64,000 nucleotides of DNA. It comes from an uncultured Clostridia bacterium (lineage in GTDB: Bacteria; Bacillota; Clostridia; Christensenellales; Borkfalkiaceae). Shown here piece by piece: positions 57,329 through 64,000 of the stretch. The stretch's first letter is position 1. Each line of letters begins with the position of its first letter. Both the position numbers and the translations under genes were made by a program. The notes beneath the pieces were generated by a model. It had not been told where the DNA came from and did no database searches. It saw only the letters and a list, made by a program, of their open reading frames with translations. Location of the stretch: NCBI GenBank assembly GCA_947624215.1, contig CANQJJ010000002.1:28860-92859 (forward strand). The letters run 5' to 3'.

Positions 57329-58359
57329 TTGAGCAATTCTTCCAACCGTTCAAAAAAGACGCGCTCGGCTTGAGCACGGGCGACGCGCACGGCCTGTTCT
57401 CCTTGAAATATCACGCAGTATTCTCTGCCGCCCGCAATGCCGAGGTCGGCATCCTTGGCCTCGCCCGGCCCGTTGACGACGCACCCCATCACGGCGACCT
57501 TCAGCGGCTTCGCGACGTCCTTGACGCGCGCCTGCACCCGTGCGGCAAGGCCCATGCAGTCATACTCACAGCGGCCGCACGTCGGACAGGCGACCACTTC
57601 CACATAGTTCTTCTCCAACCCGCACGCCCGCAGGATCTCGTGGGCGGCATACACTTCCTTGACGGGATCGTCCGAAAGAGAGACGCGGAGGGTGTCGCCG
57701 ATGCCGTCGAGCAGCAGCGAGCCGATGCCTGCGGCGCTCTTGATGAGGGCGCTCTCCCCCACGCCTGCTTCGGTCACCCCGAGGTGCAAGGGATGGGAAG
57801 TGCGCGCGGCGAGCATGCGGTATGCGGCGACGGTGAGCGGGACGTCGGACGCCTTCACCGAGATGACGATGTCCCCGATCCCGCGGTCCTCCAAAATATG
57901 TACGTTGTCGAGCGCACTGAGGACGAGCGCCTCGGCGCTTCTGCCGTACCGCTCCAAAAAATGCGGCTCGATGCTGCCCGTGTTCGCCCCGACGCGCACG
58001 GGGATCTTGTGCATCCTGACGCAGTCTGTGACCTGCGCGATGCCCTTTTCCCCGCCGATGTTGCCCGGGTTGATGCGAAGTTTATCCGCCCCCGCCTCCA
58101 CGGCGAGCACGGCAAGCCGCGGGGAGAAATGGATGTCCGCCACGAGGGGGATACGGATATGCGCCTTCACGGCGGAGATCGCACGGGCGTCCTCTTCGTC
58201 GAGCACGGCAACGCGGACGATGTCGCATCCCGCGTTTTGCAAATGCAAAATTTGAGCGACGCACTCTTCGACGTCGCCCGTTTTGACGGTCGTCATGCTC
58301 TGCACGGGGATGTGTCCCCCGCCCAGCGCGACGCCGCCCACATTCACGATTTTTTTCAT
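57325..58359 (-). CDS. ispG: (E)-4-hydroxy-3-methylbut-2-enyl-diphosphate synthase (flavodoxin/ferredoxin)
   Basis: Penultimate step of the MEP isoprenoid pathway, which also supplies DMAPP to MiaA. 344 aa. N-terminal TIM barrel: VNVGGVALGGGHIPVQSMTTVKT, VADIHFSPRLAVLAVEAGADKLRINPGNIGG. C-terminal [4Fe-4S] domain: ACPTCGRCEYD (two Cys) and MGCVVNGPGEAKDADLGIAGG (third Cys and Glu ligand). Nineteen bases after nrdR. Confidence 0.97.
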   Translation of the reverse strand: MKKIVNVGGVALGGGHIPVQSMTTVKTGDVEECVAQILHLQNAGCDIVRVAVLDEEDARAISAVKAHIRIPLVADIHFSPRLAVLAVEAGADKLRINPGNIGGEKGIAQVTDCVRMHKIPVRVGANTGSIEPHFLERYGRSAEALVLSALDNVHILEDRGIGDIVISVKASDVPLTVAAYRMLAARTSHPLHLGVTEAGVGESALIKSAAGIGSLLLDGIGDTLRVSLSDDPVKEVYAAHEILRACGLEKNYVEVVACPTCGRCEYDCMGLAARVQARVKDVAKPLKVAVMGCVVNGPGEAKDADLGIAGGREYCVIFQGEQAVRVARAQAERVFFERLEELLK

Positions 58360-58378
58360 GCAACGCTCCGTTTGCTTC

Positions 58379-58849
58379 TCACTTCTTTTCGCTGTCTTTC
58401 TTCTCCATCATGCGCTGTAATTCGGACATGAAGGAAGAAATATCCTTGAAGGAACGGTAGACGGAGGCATAGCGCACATAGGCAACTTCGTCGAGACCCT
58501 TCAATCCGTCCATGACCATCTCTCCGATCTCCTTGGAGGTGATCTCGAGCACCATGGAATTATAGATCTTCTTGGTGATGTCGTCGACGAGCTCGTCGAT
58601 CTTTTCGAGAGGCACGGGCCGCTTCTCGCATGCCTTGATGATGCCGTTCTTGATCTTCCCTACATCATATGCCTGCCGCGTGCCGTCTGTCTTGATGACG
58701 AGGATGGGCGCGACTTCGATGGTCTCATACGTCGTGAACCGTCTTCCGCACCCCGTGCACTCTCTGCGGCGGCGGATGGTCTTGTCGTCGTCTGCCGAGC
58801 GGGAATCGATGACCTTGCTCTCCGTACAGTTACAATATAAACAGCGCAT
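58379..58849 (-). CDS. nrdR: Transcriptional repressor NrdR
   Basis: Zinc-finger/ATP-cone repressor of ribonucleotide reductase genes. 156 aa. Zinc ribbon MRCLYCNCTESKVIDSRSADD...RRRECTGCGRRFTTYE, then the ATP-cone PILVIKTDGTRQAYDVGKIKNGIIKACEKRPV. AAGGAG lies eight bases before the ATG. Its own promoter spacer carries a partial NrdR box, so autoregulation is possible. No nrd structural gene is in the window. Confidence 0.97.
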   Translation of the reverse strand: MRCLYCNCTESKVIDSRSADDDKTIRRRRECTGCGRRFTTYETIEVAPILVIKTDGTRQAYDVGKIKNGIIKACEKRPVPLEKIDELVDDITKKIYNSMVLEITSKEIGEMVMDGLKGLDEVAYVRYASVYRSFKDISSFMSELQRMMEKKDSEKK

Positions 58850-58871
58850 ACCTCTACTCCTTGTTAGGTCG

Positions 58872-58900
58872 ATTATAACACAAAATATGGGATTTGTAAA
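58872..58900 (-). promoter_or_regulatory. Sigma-A promoter of nrdR-ispG with a partial NrdR box in the spacer
   Basis: Minus strand TTTACA, 17-base spacer, TATAAT. The spacer, read on the + strand at 58878-58893, is ACACAAAATATGGGAT, which matches 12 of 16 positions of the NrdR box ACACWATATATWGTGT; the right half is the weaker one. Confidence 0.7.
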
Positions 58901-59016
58901 GTATTTTTTCCCAAGATGTATGGAGAGTTTGCATTTTTACGGCAGAAGCGGAGCCATGGCGCCGAAAAACGAAAACTACCGCTTCGGGGCCCGGCACCGG
59001 CAGGCCCGCTGCCTAT

Positions 59017-59051
59017 GAGAAAAGGCGCGGCTTCCTGCCGCGCCTTTTCTC
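59017..59051. terminator. Strong terminator hairpin after the GH43 gene
   Basis: Perfect 15-base stem GAGAAAAGGCGCGGC / GCCGCGCCTTTTCTC with a 5-base loop, 20 bases past the GH43 stop. It carries A- and T-runs within the stem base, so it may act in both directions. Confidence 0.85.
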
Positions 59052-59070
59052 TTATTCAATGCAGAGTTTC

Positions 59071-60486
59071 TCAGCCCTTGACGGGATTGGCCCAGAGTGC
59101 GTTGCCGTCGTCGAGCGTTGCCGTGATGGTATAGCCCGCCGCCCCGTTGTATTCGATATACGAAGGCGCGACGACGCCCTTATACTCATCATCCCCGAGC
59201 GTGACGGTGATATAATAATCTCCCGTAAGCTCCCATGTGCCCGCCTCGTCGGCGCCCTTCATCACGGTCCCGTCTTTCATGAAGGTATATTTCTCGGAGC
59301 TGACGATATCCGCCGAAACGCCCTCGGAGTGGAGAATGAGGTCGTAATTCCCGATGACGTTTTCGGCCTTGATCTTGCCGAGCGTCTCGCCCGCATAGCG
59401 GTTGGGAGAGAGCACGGGCCAGCCCTCTTCGTTGAAGAAGAGCTGGTGCACTTCGAGGTGGTGCATGCCGTCCACTCTGTCTCTCACATGGGTGACCACG
59501 AGATATTTCCCGTCCTCGACGAGCACGGAATTGTGCCCCATTGCAACATGCGCACCGTCACCCGCGAACTGATAGTTGCCCGCAAGTTTGTTGCCGACAT
59601 ACTCATTTGCAGTGGAGGCGGGGGTTTGCCCCAAGATATCTTCAAAGCCGCCGTCGGGCGTCTTGCTGCGCACGACGCGCATATTGTAGTTGCTCGAAAG
59701 AGACCCGTAGGACGTCATGAGGTAATAATATTCCGTATCGGGATTATAGAACATATAGGGGCCCTCTACGACCTCTTTCCAGCTCGCCCAAAGGTGATCG
59801 CCGATCCCCTCGTATTTGGGAAGCCCGAATTTGTCGCCGGAAGTCTCCAGCTCGATCGTATAGATGCCTGTGAAGTGCGAGCCGTAGATCATCCACATCT
59901 TGCCGTCTTTATCCGTAAAGATGTTGGGGTCGATCGCATTGGGCTCCCCGGAGTTTCCCGTCTTCAACAGAATGGTATTATTGGAATACGGTCCCGTCAC
60001 GTTCGTCGCCTCGACGCGGCCGATGAGAGATCTGTTTGTTGCGAACGTCGAAACACTGTAATACATATAGTATTTATTGCCGTGTTTTACGACGTCGGGC
60101 GCCCATGCGTCCAGATTGCCCTGCACATTGAGCGCCGCAATGGTATCCGCAAGCACTTCATTGATCTTGCCGCCGAAGAGCTTATTCCCGGCAGGATTGT
60201 TTTGGCAATCGCCCTGCACCTGTGACCATGTGATGAGATCGTCGGATTTGGCCACCGCGAAGTGCGAGCCGAAGGCATAATAGGTGCCGTCGTCGTCTTT
60301 GAAGACAGACGGATCGTGCACGGCGGCCCCGGAGCCGAAGTTCGGTGTTCTCGGAAGACGGGCATCTTCGAGTTGGTTGCCGCCGCCCCCGCCGCCATTG
60401 CCGCCGTTTCCGCCGTTGCATGCCGCAAGCCCGACGGTGAGCGCCATCACGAGCGCGCCTACGCCGAGCATGATTTTTTTGTTCAT
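59071..60486 (-). CDS. GH43 family lipoprotein, probable arabinan endo-1,5-alpha-L-arabinanase
   Basis: 471 aa. Lipoprotein signal: MNKKIMLGVGALVMALTVGLAAC with lipobox LAAC, then a Gly/Asn-rich tether (about 24-37). Five-bladed propeller of GH43: general base Asp in AVHDPSVFKDDDGTYYAFGSH, pKa-tuning Asp in AIDPNIFTDKDGKMWMIYGSH, and acid Glu in EVVEGPYMFYNP. MGHNSVL is the calcium-site region of endo-arabinanases. The C-terminal 110 residues (YDLILHSEGVSADIV onward) form a lipocalin-like add-on. Exact linkage is unproven. Single gene with consensus promoter and terminator. Sugar-responsive control is not visible. Confidence 0.9.
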   Translation of the reverse strand: MNKKIMLGVGALVMALTVGLAACNGGNGGNGGGGGGNQLEDARLPRTPNFGSGAAVHDPSVFKDDDGTYYAFGSHFAVAKSDDLITWSQVQGDCQNNPAGNKLFGGKINEVLADTIAALNVQGNLDAWAPDVVKHGNKYYMYYSVSTFATNRSLIGRVEATNVTGPYSNNTILLKTGNSGEPNAIDPNIFTDKDGKMWMIYGSHFTGIYTIELETSGDKFGLPKYEGIGDHLWASWKEVVEGPYMFYNPDTEYYYLMTSYGSLSSNYNMRVVRSKTPDGGFEDILGQTPASTANEYVGNKLAGNYQFAGDGAHVAMGHNSVLVEDGKYLVVTHVRDRVDGMHHLEVHQLFFNEEGWPVLSPNRYAGETLGKIKAENVIGNYDLILHSEGVSADIVSSEKYTFMKDGTVMKGADEAGTWELTGDYYITVTLGDDEYKGVVAPSYIEYNGAAGYTITATLDDGNALWANPVKG

Positions 60487-60526
60487 GTCTTTCCCCCCTT
60501 TTTCCCCTTTGCGGGATTTTTCCTAT

Positions 60527-60555
60527 ATTATACCTTTCGTGAAAAATCTTGTCAA
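60527..60555 (-). promoter_or_regulatory. Sigma-A promoter of the GH43 gene
   Basis: Minus strand TTGACA, 17-base spacer, TATAAT: full consensus, about 40 bases from the ATG, with AAGGGGGG as ribosome site. Confidence 0.9.
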
Positions 60556-60588
60556 GCATTCTCGGAAATTTCATTTGTATTCAAAGTG

Positions 60589-60617
60589 TTGACTTTTTTT
60601 GCGGTACGGGATATAAT
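60589..60617 (+). promoter_or_regulatory. Sigma-A promoter of the flavoprotein-VanZ pair
   Basis: + strand TTGACT, 17-base spacer, TATAAT; AAGGAG follows and the ATG is 25 bases past the -10. Back-to-back with the GH43 promoter. Confidence 0.88.
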
Positions 60618-60642
60618 ATATTTTGTAAGGAGATACCGACCC

Positions 60643-61551
60643 ATGAGCAGTTTCAAAGATCTTCGCATTGTTGATAATTTCTACCAGACCTCTTCCTTCT
60701 TCCCCATGCCGACCATTCTCATCGGCACGGTCTCGGAGAACGGAAAGACAAACCTCGGCGCCTATTCGCTGTGCTTCCCCTATTATATCGCGGGGAAAGA
60801 CTATTACGCCATGCTTCTCGAATGCCGCAACAGCTCGAATACCTGCCAGAACATTTTGCGGGGGAGCAAAGTTTCGCTCAACTTTATCGCGGATGACCGC
60901 AAATATTTCAAAGAAGCGGTGCGGCTCGGGTTCCCCGGGGAGACGACGGACGAGAAGATGAAAAACTGCCTCTTCACCCTCGAAAAGGGACAGGCGGAGG
61001 GAGAGAGGCCCCTCGTCGTTCGGGAGGCCTTCCAAGTCTTCGAGTGCACATGGGACTCCTCCCTCGAAGACGCCTATCTCGACAGGGCGGGACAGCTCGA
61101 GGGATACGATCCCCCCTACCGCTCCTTTAACGGCATCACGAGCAAATTCGGCGCGCACTTCATCCTCAAGATCGACAAGATCCTGATGAAGGAGAAATAT
61201 TGGAACTCCATCGTAAACGGCGTGAAGGCGGGGAATTTTCCGCCCGTGCCCGTCGACTACGGCTACCGCGACAGCACAAACTTCTGGTGCTCCCGCTTCA
61301 AACGTCCCTATCCCGAGAAGATCCCCGCAAAGGAGGGCGACGTGCAATCCGTCATCTATGCCGCAAAGCGCATCGACCCCGCGGTGACCTTCACCGAAGA
61401 GGCATGCGCCCAACTCGTAAAGATCCCGCGCGTCTTCCTCAAAGCCGCGCTTACGCAGATGGTGAACATCGCCAAGGAGGAGGGCATCTCCGTCATCGAC
61501 CCCGACGCGTTGAAGATCATCAACGACAAACGCCGTAAGGAGAAGAAATAA
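60643..61551 (+). CDS. Flavin reductase-like flavoprotein with a C-terminal PCP_red-like domain
   Basis: 302 aa from MSSFKDLRIVDNFYQ; AAGGAG upstream. The first 220 residues look like an FMN split-barrel protein (PMPTILIGTVSENGKTNLGAYSLCFPYYI and FNGITSKFGAHFILKIDKI). The last 55 residues (FTEEACAQLVKIPRVFLKAALTQMVNIAKEEGISVIDPDALKII) resemble the PCP_red helical domain at the end of light-independent protochlorophyllide reductase B subunits and of some oxidoreductases. Enzymatic role not assignable. Eight bases upstream of the VanZ-Ig gene, so cotranscribed. Confidence 0.8.
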   Translation: MSSFKDLRIVDNFYQTSSFFPMPTILIGTVSENGKTNLGAYSLCFPYYIAGKDYYAMLLECRNSSNTCQNILRGSKVSLNFIADDRKYFKEAVRLGFPGETTDEKMKNCLFTLEKGQAEGERPLVVREAFQVFECTWDSSLEDAYLDRAGQLEGYDPPYRSFNGITSKFGAHFILKIDKILMKEKYWNSIVNGVKAGNFPPVPVDYGYRDSTNFWCSRFKRPYPEKIPAKEGDVQSVIYAAKRIDPAVTFTEEACAQLVKIPRVFLKAALTQMVNIAKEEGISVIDPDALKIINDKRRKEKK

Positions 61552-61559
61552 TCGACATC

Positions 61560-63323
61560 ATGGAAAAACTTGCGAAAAAGGAGAAAAAAGGACGCGCAAA
61601 GGCCGTCTTCAAATATCTGTTCCTCGCCATGCTCATTTTGGAGATGCTCGTTCTCTCCGTGGAGGCATTGCTCCCCGGGGAGGCGTCCTCTGCGAGCAGC
61701 GGGGCCTTCGGGGAAGCCGTCGACGATATCATGACGGACCTCTCCGATGACGAGATCCGCGATGTGCGCCCCGAGAGTATCTCCGTCAAGCGGAACGGAA
61801 AAGCCATCTCCTCCCTCTCGATGAAGAGCGGGACGCACACGACGCTCGCCCTCGCCTTCTCCCCCGCCTCCGTCTCCGTCAACTACCGCGAGGCGGTATG
61901 GACCTCGGAAGACAAGAAGATCGCCGAGATCGCGGACGGCAAGCTCTATGCGCGGGGCATCGGCGAGACGGTGATCAAAGTTTCGCTCGCGGAATTCCCC
62001 GAGATCAAGGCGGAGCTGCCCGTGAAGGTCACGGAGGTCATCGCCGAAAAATTGCATCTGAGTTTCGGGGACGGGAGCAAGGACACGGCGCTCGAAGTTG
62101 GCGACAAGGCGCTCCTCATCACCTCCACCGAGCCGCGCACCACAGACGGAAGCATCAAATATGAGAGTATGGATGAGACCGTTGCCGTTGTAAAAGGAAA
62201 GAGCGTTGAGGCAGTCGGAACGGGAGAGACGACGGTAAAGGCTACATATACGCCCGCGACGGAGCCCGAAAAGGCCCTCACGGAGGAGGTGACCGTCCGC
62301 GTGAGCGAGCGTACCCATCCCCTCATCCCCATCGAAAACCTTACCGTCGACCCCGGCGATACGCCCGCCATCCGCTATGACGGCGCGGTGGCCTATCTCT
62401 ATCCCGGCGACACGGGGAATTTCACAGCCAAACTCGTGCCGGAAGACACGACGGAAAATACCGTCCTCTGGGAGAGCTCGGACAACAGCGTGCTCTCCGT
62501 GAACGCGGCGGGCGAGTTCGTCTCCCGCGCCAAGGGCAAGGTGACGCTCACGGCGGTCTCCGTAAGCAACAGTGCCTTGCGCGCACAGTGCACGATCGAG
62601 GTGAGAAACCGCACGCTCGGCGTGAAACTCGAAATGAACGGTGCAAAGCTGACGCCTGCGGACACGGCGGGGACATATACGCTCACCTTGAATGCGGGCT
62701 CCCGCAATGCCTCCCTCTCCCTCACCTGCGAGGACGAGAAACAGCTCTATTACAAATACGAGACCTCGGACGGGTCTGTCGCACGCCTCTACCGCGACGG
62801 CACGATCGCGGCCCTGCGCCCCTCTTCGGACGGAGACGGCACCGTCACCCTCACCGTGACCGTGGCCGACAACAAAGAGTTCAGCAACGAGAACGGCGGC
62901 CTTGCGCAAACCTATACCATTCTGCTCACCGTGAAAAAGCAGGTGTTCAGCGAGAGCGTGGACGGCTGGGGGACCTTCGTGAGAAAGCTGTTCGGACACT
63001 TCGGCGCCTTCCTTGCCGTGGGGGCCACGGCGGCCATCGTGGCCATCTTCTATGACAACGGGTCGTGGAAGAGGCGCCTCATCCTGCTCGCCGCGCTCAT
63101 TGTTTTGGGATTTACCTTCGCCTGTTTCACCGAGCTCTTGCAGACCGAACTCTTTACGACGGGACGGGCGGCGTCTTTTTCCGACGTCATCATCGACTGC
63201 AACGGCTATATGCCCGCGGCGCTCATCGTCTATGGGTGCTTCCTCGCCGTGTCGCTCGTCATCTTCATCGTCAAAAAACTCCGCGCCCGCAAGAAAAAAG
63301 AGGAGTCCCCTCCCCAATCGTAA
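61560..63323 (+). CDS. VanZ-like membrane protein with Ig-like (BIG2) domains inserted in its first extracellular loop
   Basis: 587 aa. A Lys-rich N-terminus, then membrane helix 1 (about 18-38, YLFLAMLILEMLVLSVEALLPG). About 420 extracellular residues follow with several bacterial Ig-like repeats marked by YREAVWTSEDKKIAEIADGKLYARGIGE, YESMDETVAVVKGKSVEAVGTGE and VLWESSDNSVLSVNAAGEFVSRAKGK. Then come VanZ helices 2-5: VRKLFGHFGAFLAVGATAAI (R-x3-GH-x2-F), CFTELLQTELFTTGRAASFSDVIIDCNGYMPAALI (E-x2-Q...R-x3-D-x3-N-x2-G). VanZ proteins relate to envelope and teicoplanin tolerance. The insertion suggests surface binding. Function inferred only. Confidence 0.82.
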   Translation: MEKLAKKEKKGRAKAVFKYLFLAMLILEMLVLSVEALLPGEASSASSGAFGEAVDDIMTDLSDDEIRDVRPESISVKRNGKAISSLSMKSGTHTTLALAFSPASVSVNYREAVWTSEDKKIAEIADGKLYARGIGETVIKVSLAEFPEIKAELPVKVTEVIAEKLHLSFGDGSKDTALEVGDKALLITSTEPRTTDGSIKYESMDETVAVVKGKSVEAVGTGETTVKATYTPATEPEKALTEEVTVRVSERTHPLIPIENLTVDPGDTPAIRYDGAVAYLYPGDTGNFTAKLVPEDTTENTVLWESSDNSVLSVNAAGEFVSRAKGKVTLTAVSVSNSALRAQCTIEVRNRTLGVKLEMNGAKLTPADTAGTYTLTLNAGSRNASLSLTCEDEKQLYYKYETSDGSVARLYRDGTIAALRPSSDGDGTVTLTVTVADNKEFSNENGGLAQTYTILLTVKKQVFSESVDGWGTFVRKLFGHFGAFLAVGATAAIVAIFYDNGSWKRRLILLAALIVLGFTFACFTELLQTELFTTGRAASFSDVIIDCNGYMPAALIVYGCFLAVSLVIFIVKKLRARKKKEESPPQS

Positions 63324-63365
63324 CTTTTCAACTGCATATTTAATCGTAACTGCATATTAAGATGA

Positions 63366-63398
63366 AGCGCGGCCCGAGACGATGTCTCGGGCCGCGCT
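63366..63398. terminator. Perfect GC-rich hairpin between the VanZ-Ig and DtxR genes
   Basis: 15-base perfect stem AGCGCGGCCCGAGAC / GTCTCGGGCCGCGCT with a 3-base loop, between two convergent genes. There is no clear T-run on either side, so it may terminate by itself or be an mRNA end-stabiliser. Confidence 0.7.
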
Positions 63399-63407
63399 CC
63401 CCATTCC

Positions 63408-63773
63408 CTAATTCCCCTTGATAAACTTTTTCATGATCTCGAAGAGATCCGGGGTGATCACATGTTCGATGCGGCAGGCGTTTTCCTCTGCCATCTTTTC
63501 ATCCGCGCCCATCCTGACGAGGAGCGCCGTGATGACGCGGTGCCGCTCATAGATATCCGAGGCCTTGGCCTGTCCCGCCCCGGTGAGGCGGATCTCGTCG
63601 TCTTCGCCGATCTCGATATATCCCTTTTTGTGGAGCAAGCCCATGGCGCGGGAGACGCTCGACTTGGCATAGCCGAGTTCCCCTGCAATGTCGATGGCAT
63701 GGACGCACGCACCCCTCTCTCTCAGAAGAAGGATGGTTTCAAGATACATCTCCTCCGATTCGTGCGTCCTCAT
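63408..63773 (-). CDS. DtxR/MntR family metal-dependent transcriptional regulator
   Basis: 121 aa from MRTHESEEMYLETILLLRERG; GGGGGG lies six bases upstream. Winged-helix DNA-binding domain: VHAIDIAGELGYAKSSVSRAMGLLHKKGYIEIG. Dimerisation and metal-binding domain: DIYERHRVITALLVRMGADEKMAEENACRIEHVITPDLFEIMKKF, with the Glu, Cys and His (ACRIEHV) ligands typical of the family. It lacks the SH3-like third domain of DtxR, so it is closest to the short MntR form. Whether it senses Mn or Fe is unclear. Own promoter at 63801-63829. Confidence 0.9.
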   Translation of the reverse strand: MRTHESEEMYLETILLLRERGACVHAIDIAGELGYAKSSVSRAMGLLHKKGYIEIGEDDEIRLTGAGQAKASDIYERHRVITALLVRMGADEKMAEENACRIEHVITPDLFEIMKKFIKGN

Positions 63774-63800
63774 GGTTTCCCCCCACCGAACTCTATCTCC

Positions 63801-63829
63801 ATTATATCCCACAATTTCCCATTTGTAAA
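63801..63829 (-). promoter_or_regulatory. Sigma-A promoter of the DtxR-family gene
   Basis: Minus strand TTTACA, 17-base spacer, TATAAT, about 25 bases from the ATG. Confidence 0.85.
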
Positions 63830-63925
63830 GAGCAAAACAGAAAATTTTTATCGACTTCTTGAACTTTTTTTGTTATCGTTGCGGCGGTGGGGCGCAGACC
63901 TTGTGCGCCGAAAGGAGTTTCTCCT

Positions 63926-63974
63926 CCTCATCCGCCCCTTACGGGGCACCTTCCCCAAAGGGGAAGGCAAGGGG
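63926..63974. repeat. GC-rich double-hairpin intergenic repeat element (partial context)
   Basis: GCCCC-TTAC-GGGGC is followed at once by CCTTCCCC-AAA-GGGGAAGG. Elements of this look are common between genes of gut Clostridia, from memory of such genomes. No gene is visible from 63830 to the window end; a further stem GGCGCA/TGCGCC lies just to the left. Confidence 0.5.
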
Positions 63975-64000
63975 TCGCTCATGCGGGCTTGGGCGTTCAC

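Noticed and set aside
61356..63317. 653-codon minus-strand frame opposite the VanZ-Ig gene
   Set aside because: The + strand frame has membrane helices, Ig-like repeats and VanZ motif residues; the minus frame has none.
1..64000. tRNA or rRNA genes, CRISPR arrays, transposases, prophage genes, attachment sites, replication origin
   Set aside because: All gaps between genes were read; none shows tRNA-like cloverleaf ends, regular repeats with spacers, IS ends or DnaA-box clusters.

Overview
The window looks like the chromosome of a low-oxygen, Gram-positive spore-former lineage of the Clostridia (Bacillota), probably an uncultured gut member. The evidence is the gene neighbourhoods: dgt-dnaG-sigA-trmK-nif3, ispG-(polC)-rimP-nusA-rnpM-ylxQ-infB-rbfA, and rsmD-coaD with ylbJ and ylbK. 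There is also a CwlD-type amidase, an electron-bifurcating Nfn pair, and strong AGGAGG-type ribosome sites. Nearly every gene reads on the minus strand. Genes are packed with many 4-base ATGA/GTGA overlaps. The taxonomic placement is inference.

Layout, left to right. 1-8149: a sir2-miaB-mutS-mutL-miaA-(PLP lyase) operon read leftward (tRNA modification and mismatch repair). 8207-10384: a class A penicillin-binding protein on the + strand. 10385-13331: membrane protein, cysteine desulfurase and thiI (tRNA thiolation). 13474-18298: nfnA-nfnB-cwlD-thioesterase-flavoprotein-membrane protein. 18337-22366: degV (+), rarA and ylbK (-), ylbJ (+). 22368-26110: membrane protein, rsmD, coaD, aroF and pheA. 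26218-26545: a gene-free stretch that I read as two independently transcribed small structured RNAs. 26580-33576: dgt-dnaG-sigA-trmK-nif3-zinc ribbon protein-alr.

33694-35658: a GH31 glycosidase behind a terminator. 35697-45141: a long operon starting at an apparently leaderless pepQ and continuing through efp, dtd, two MBL-fold proteins, a patatin, aroC-aroB-aroE-aroQ-aroK and an SDR. 45180-46907: an XRE regulator, a zinc-ribbon gene remnant, and a PI-PLC-like secreted or anchored protein whose start lies in a 20-bp tandem duplication. 47022-58900: nfo, ribF, truB, nrnA, rbfA, infB, ylxQ, rnpM, nusA, rimP, a PolC remnant, ispG and nrdR. 59017-63829: a GH43 lipoprotein, a flavoprotein/VanZ-Ig pair and a DtxR-type regulator. 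The window ends in a GC-rich hairpin repeat.

The shikimate pathway is nearly complete here (aroF, B, Q, E, K and C, plus pheA; aroA was not seen). The observations most worth following are the two tandem small RNAs with full promoters and terminators, a PolC orthologue reduced to its N-terminal, OB and proofreading exonuclease parts, a recurring 21-bp near-palindrome found both between and inside genes, and the start-codon duplication in the PI-PLC-like gene. No tRNA, rRNA, CRISPR array, prophage or transposase was seen.
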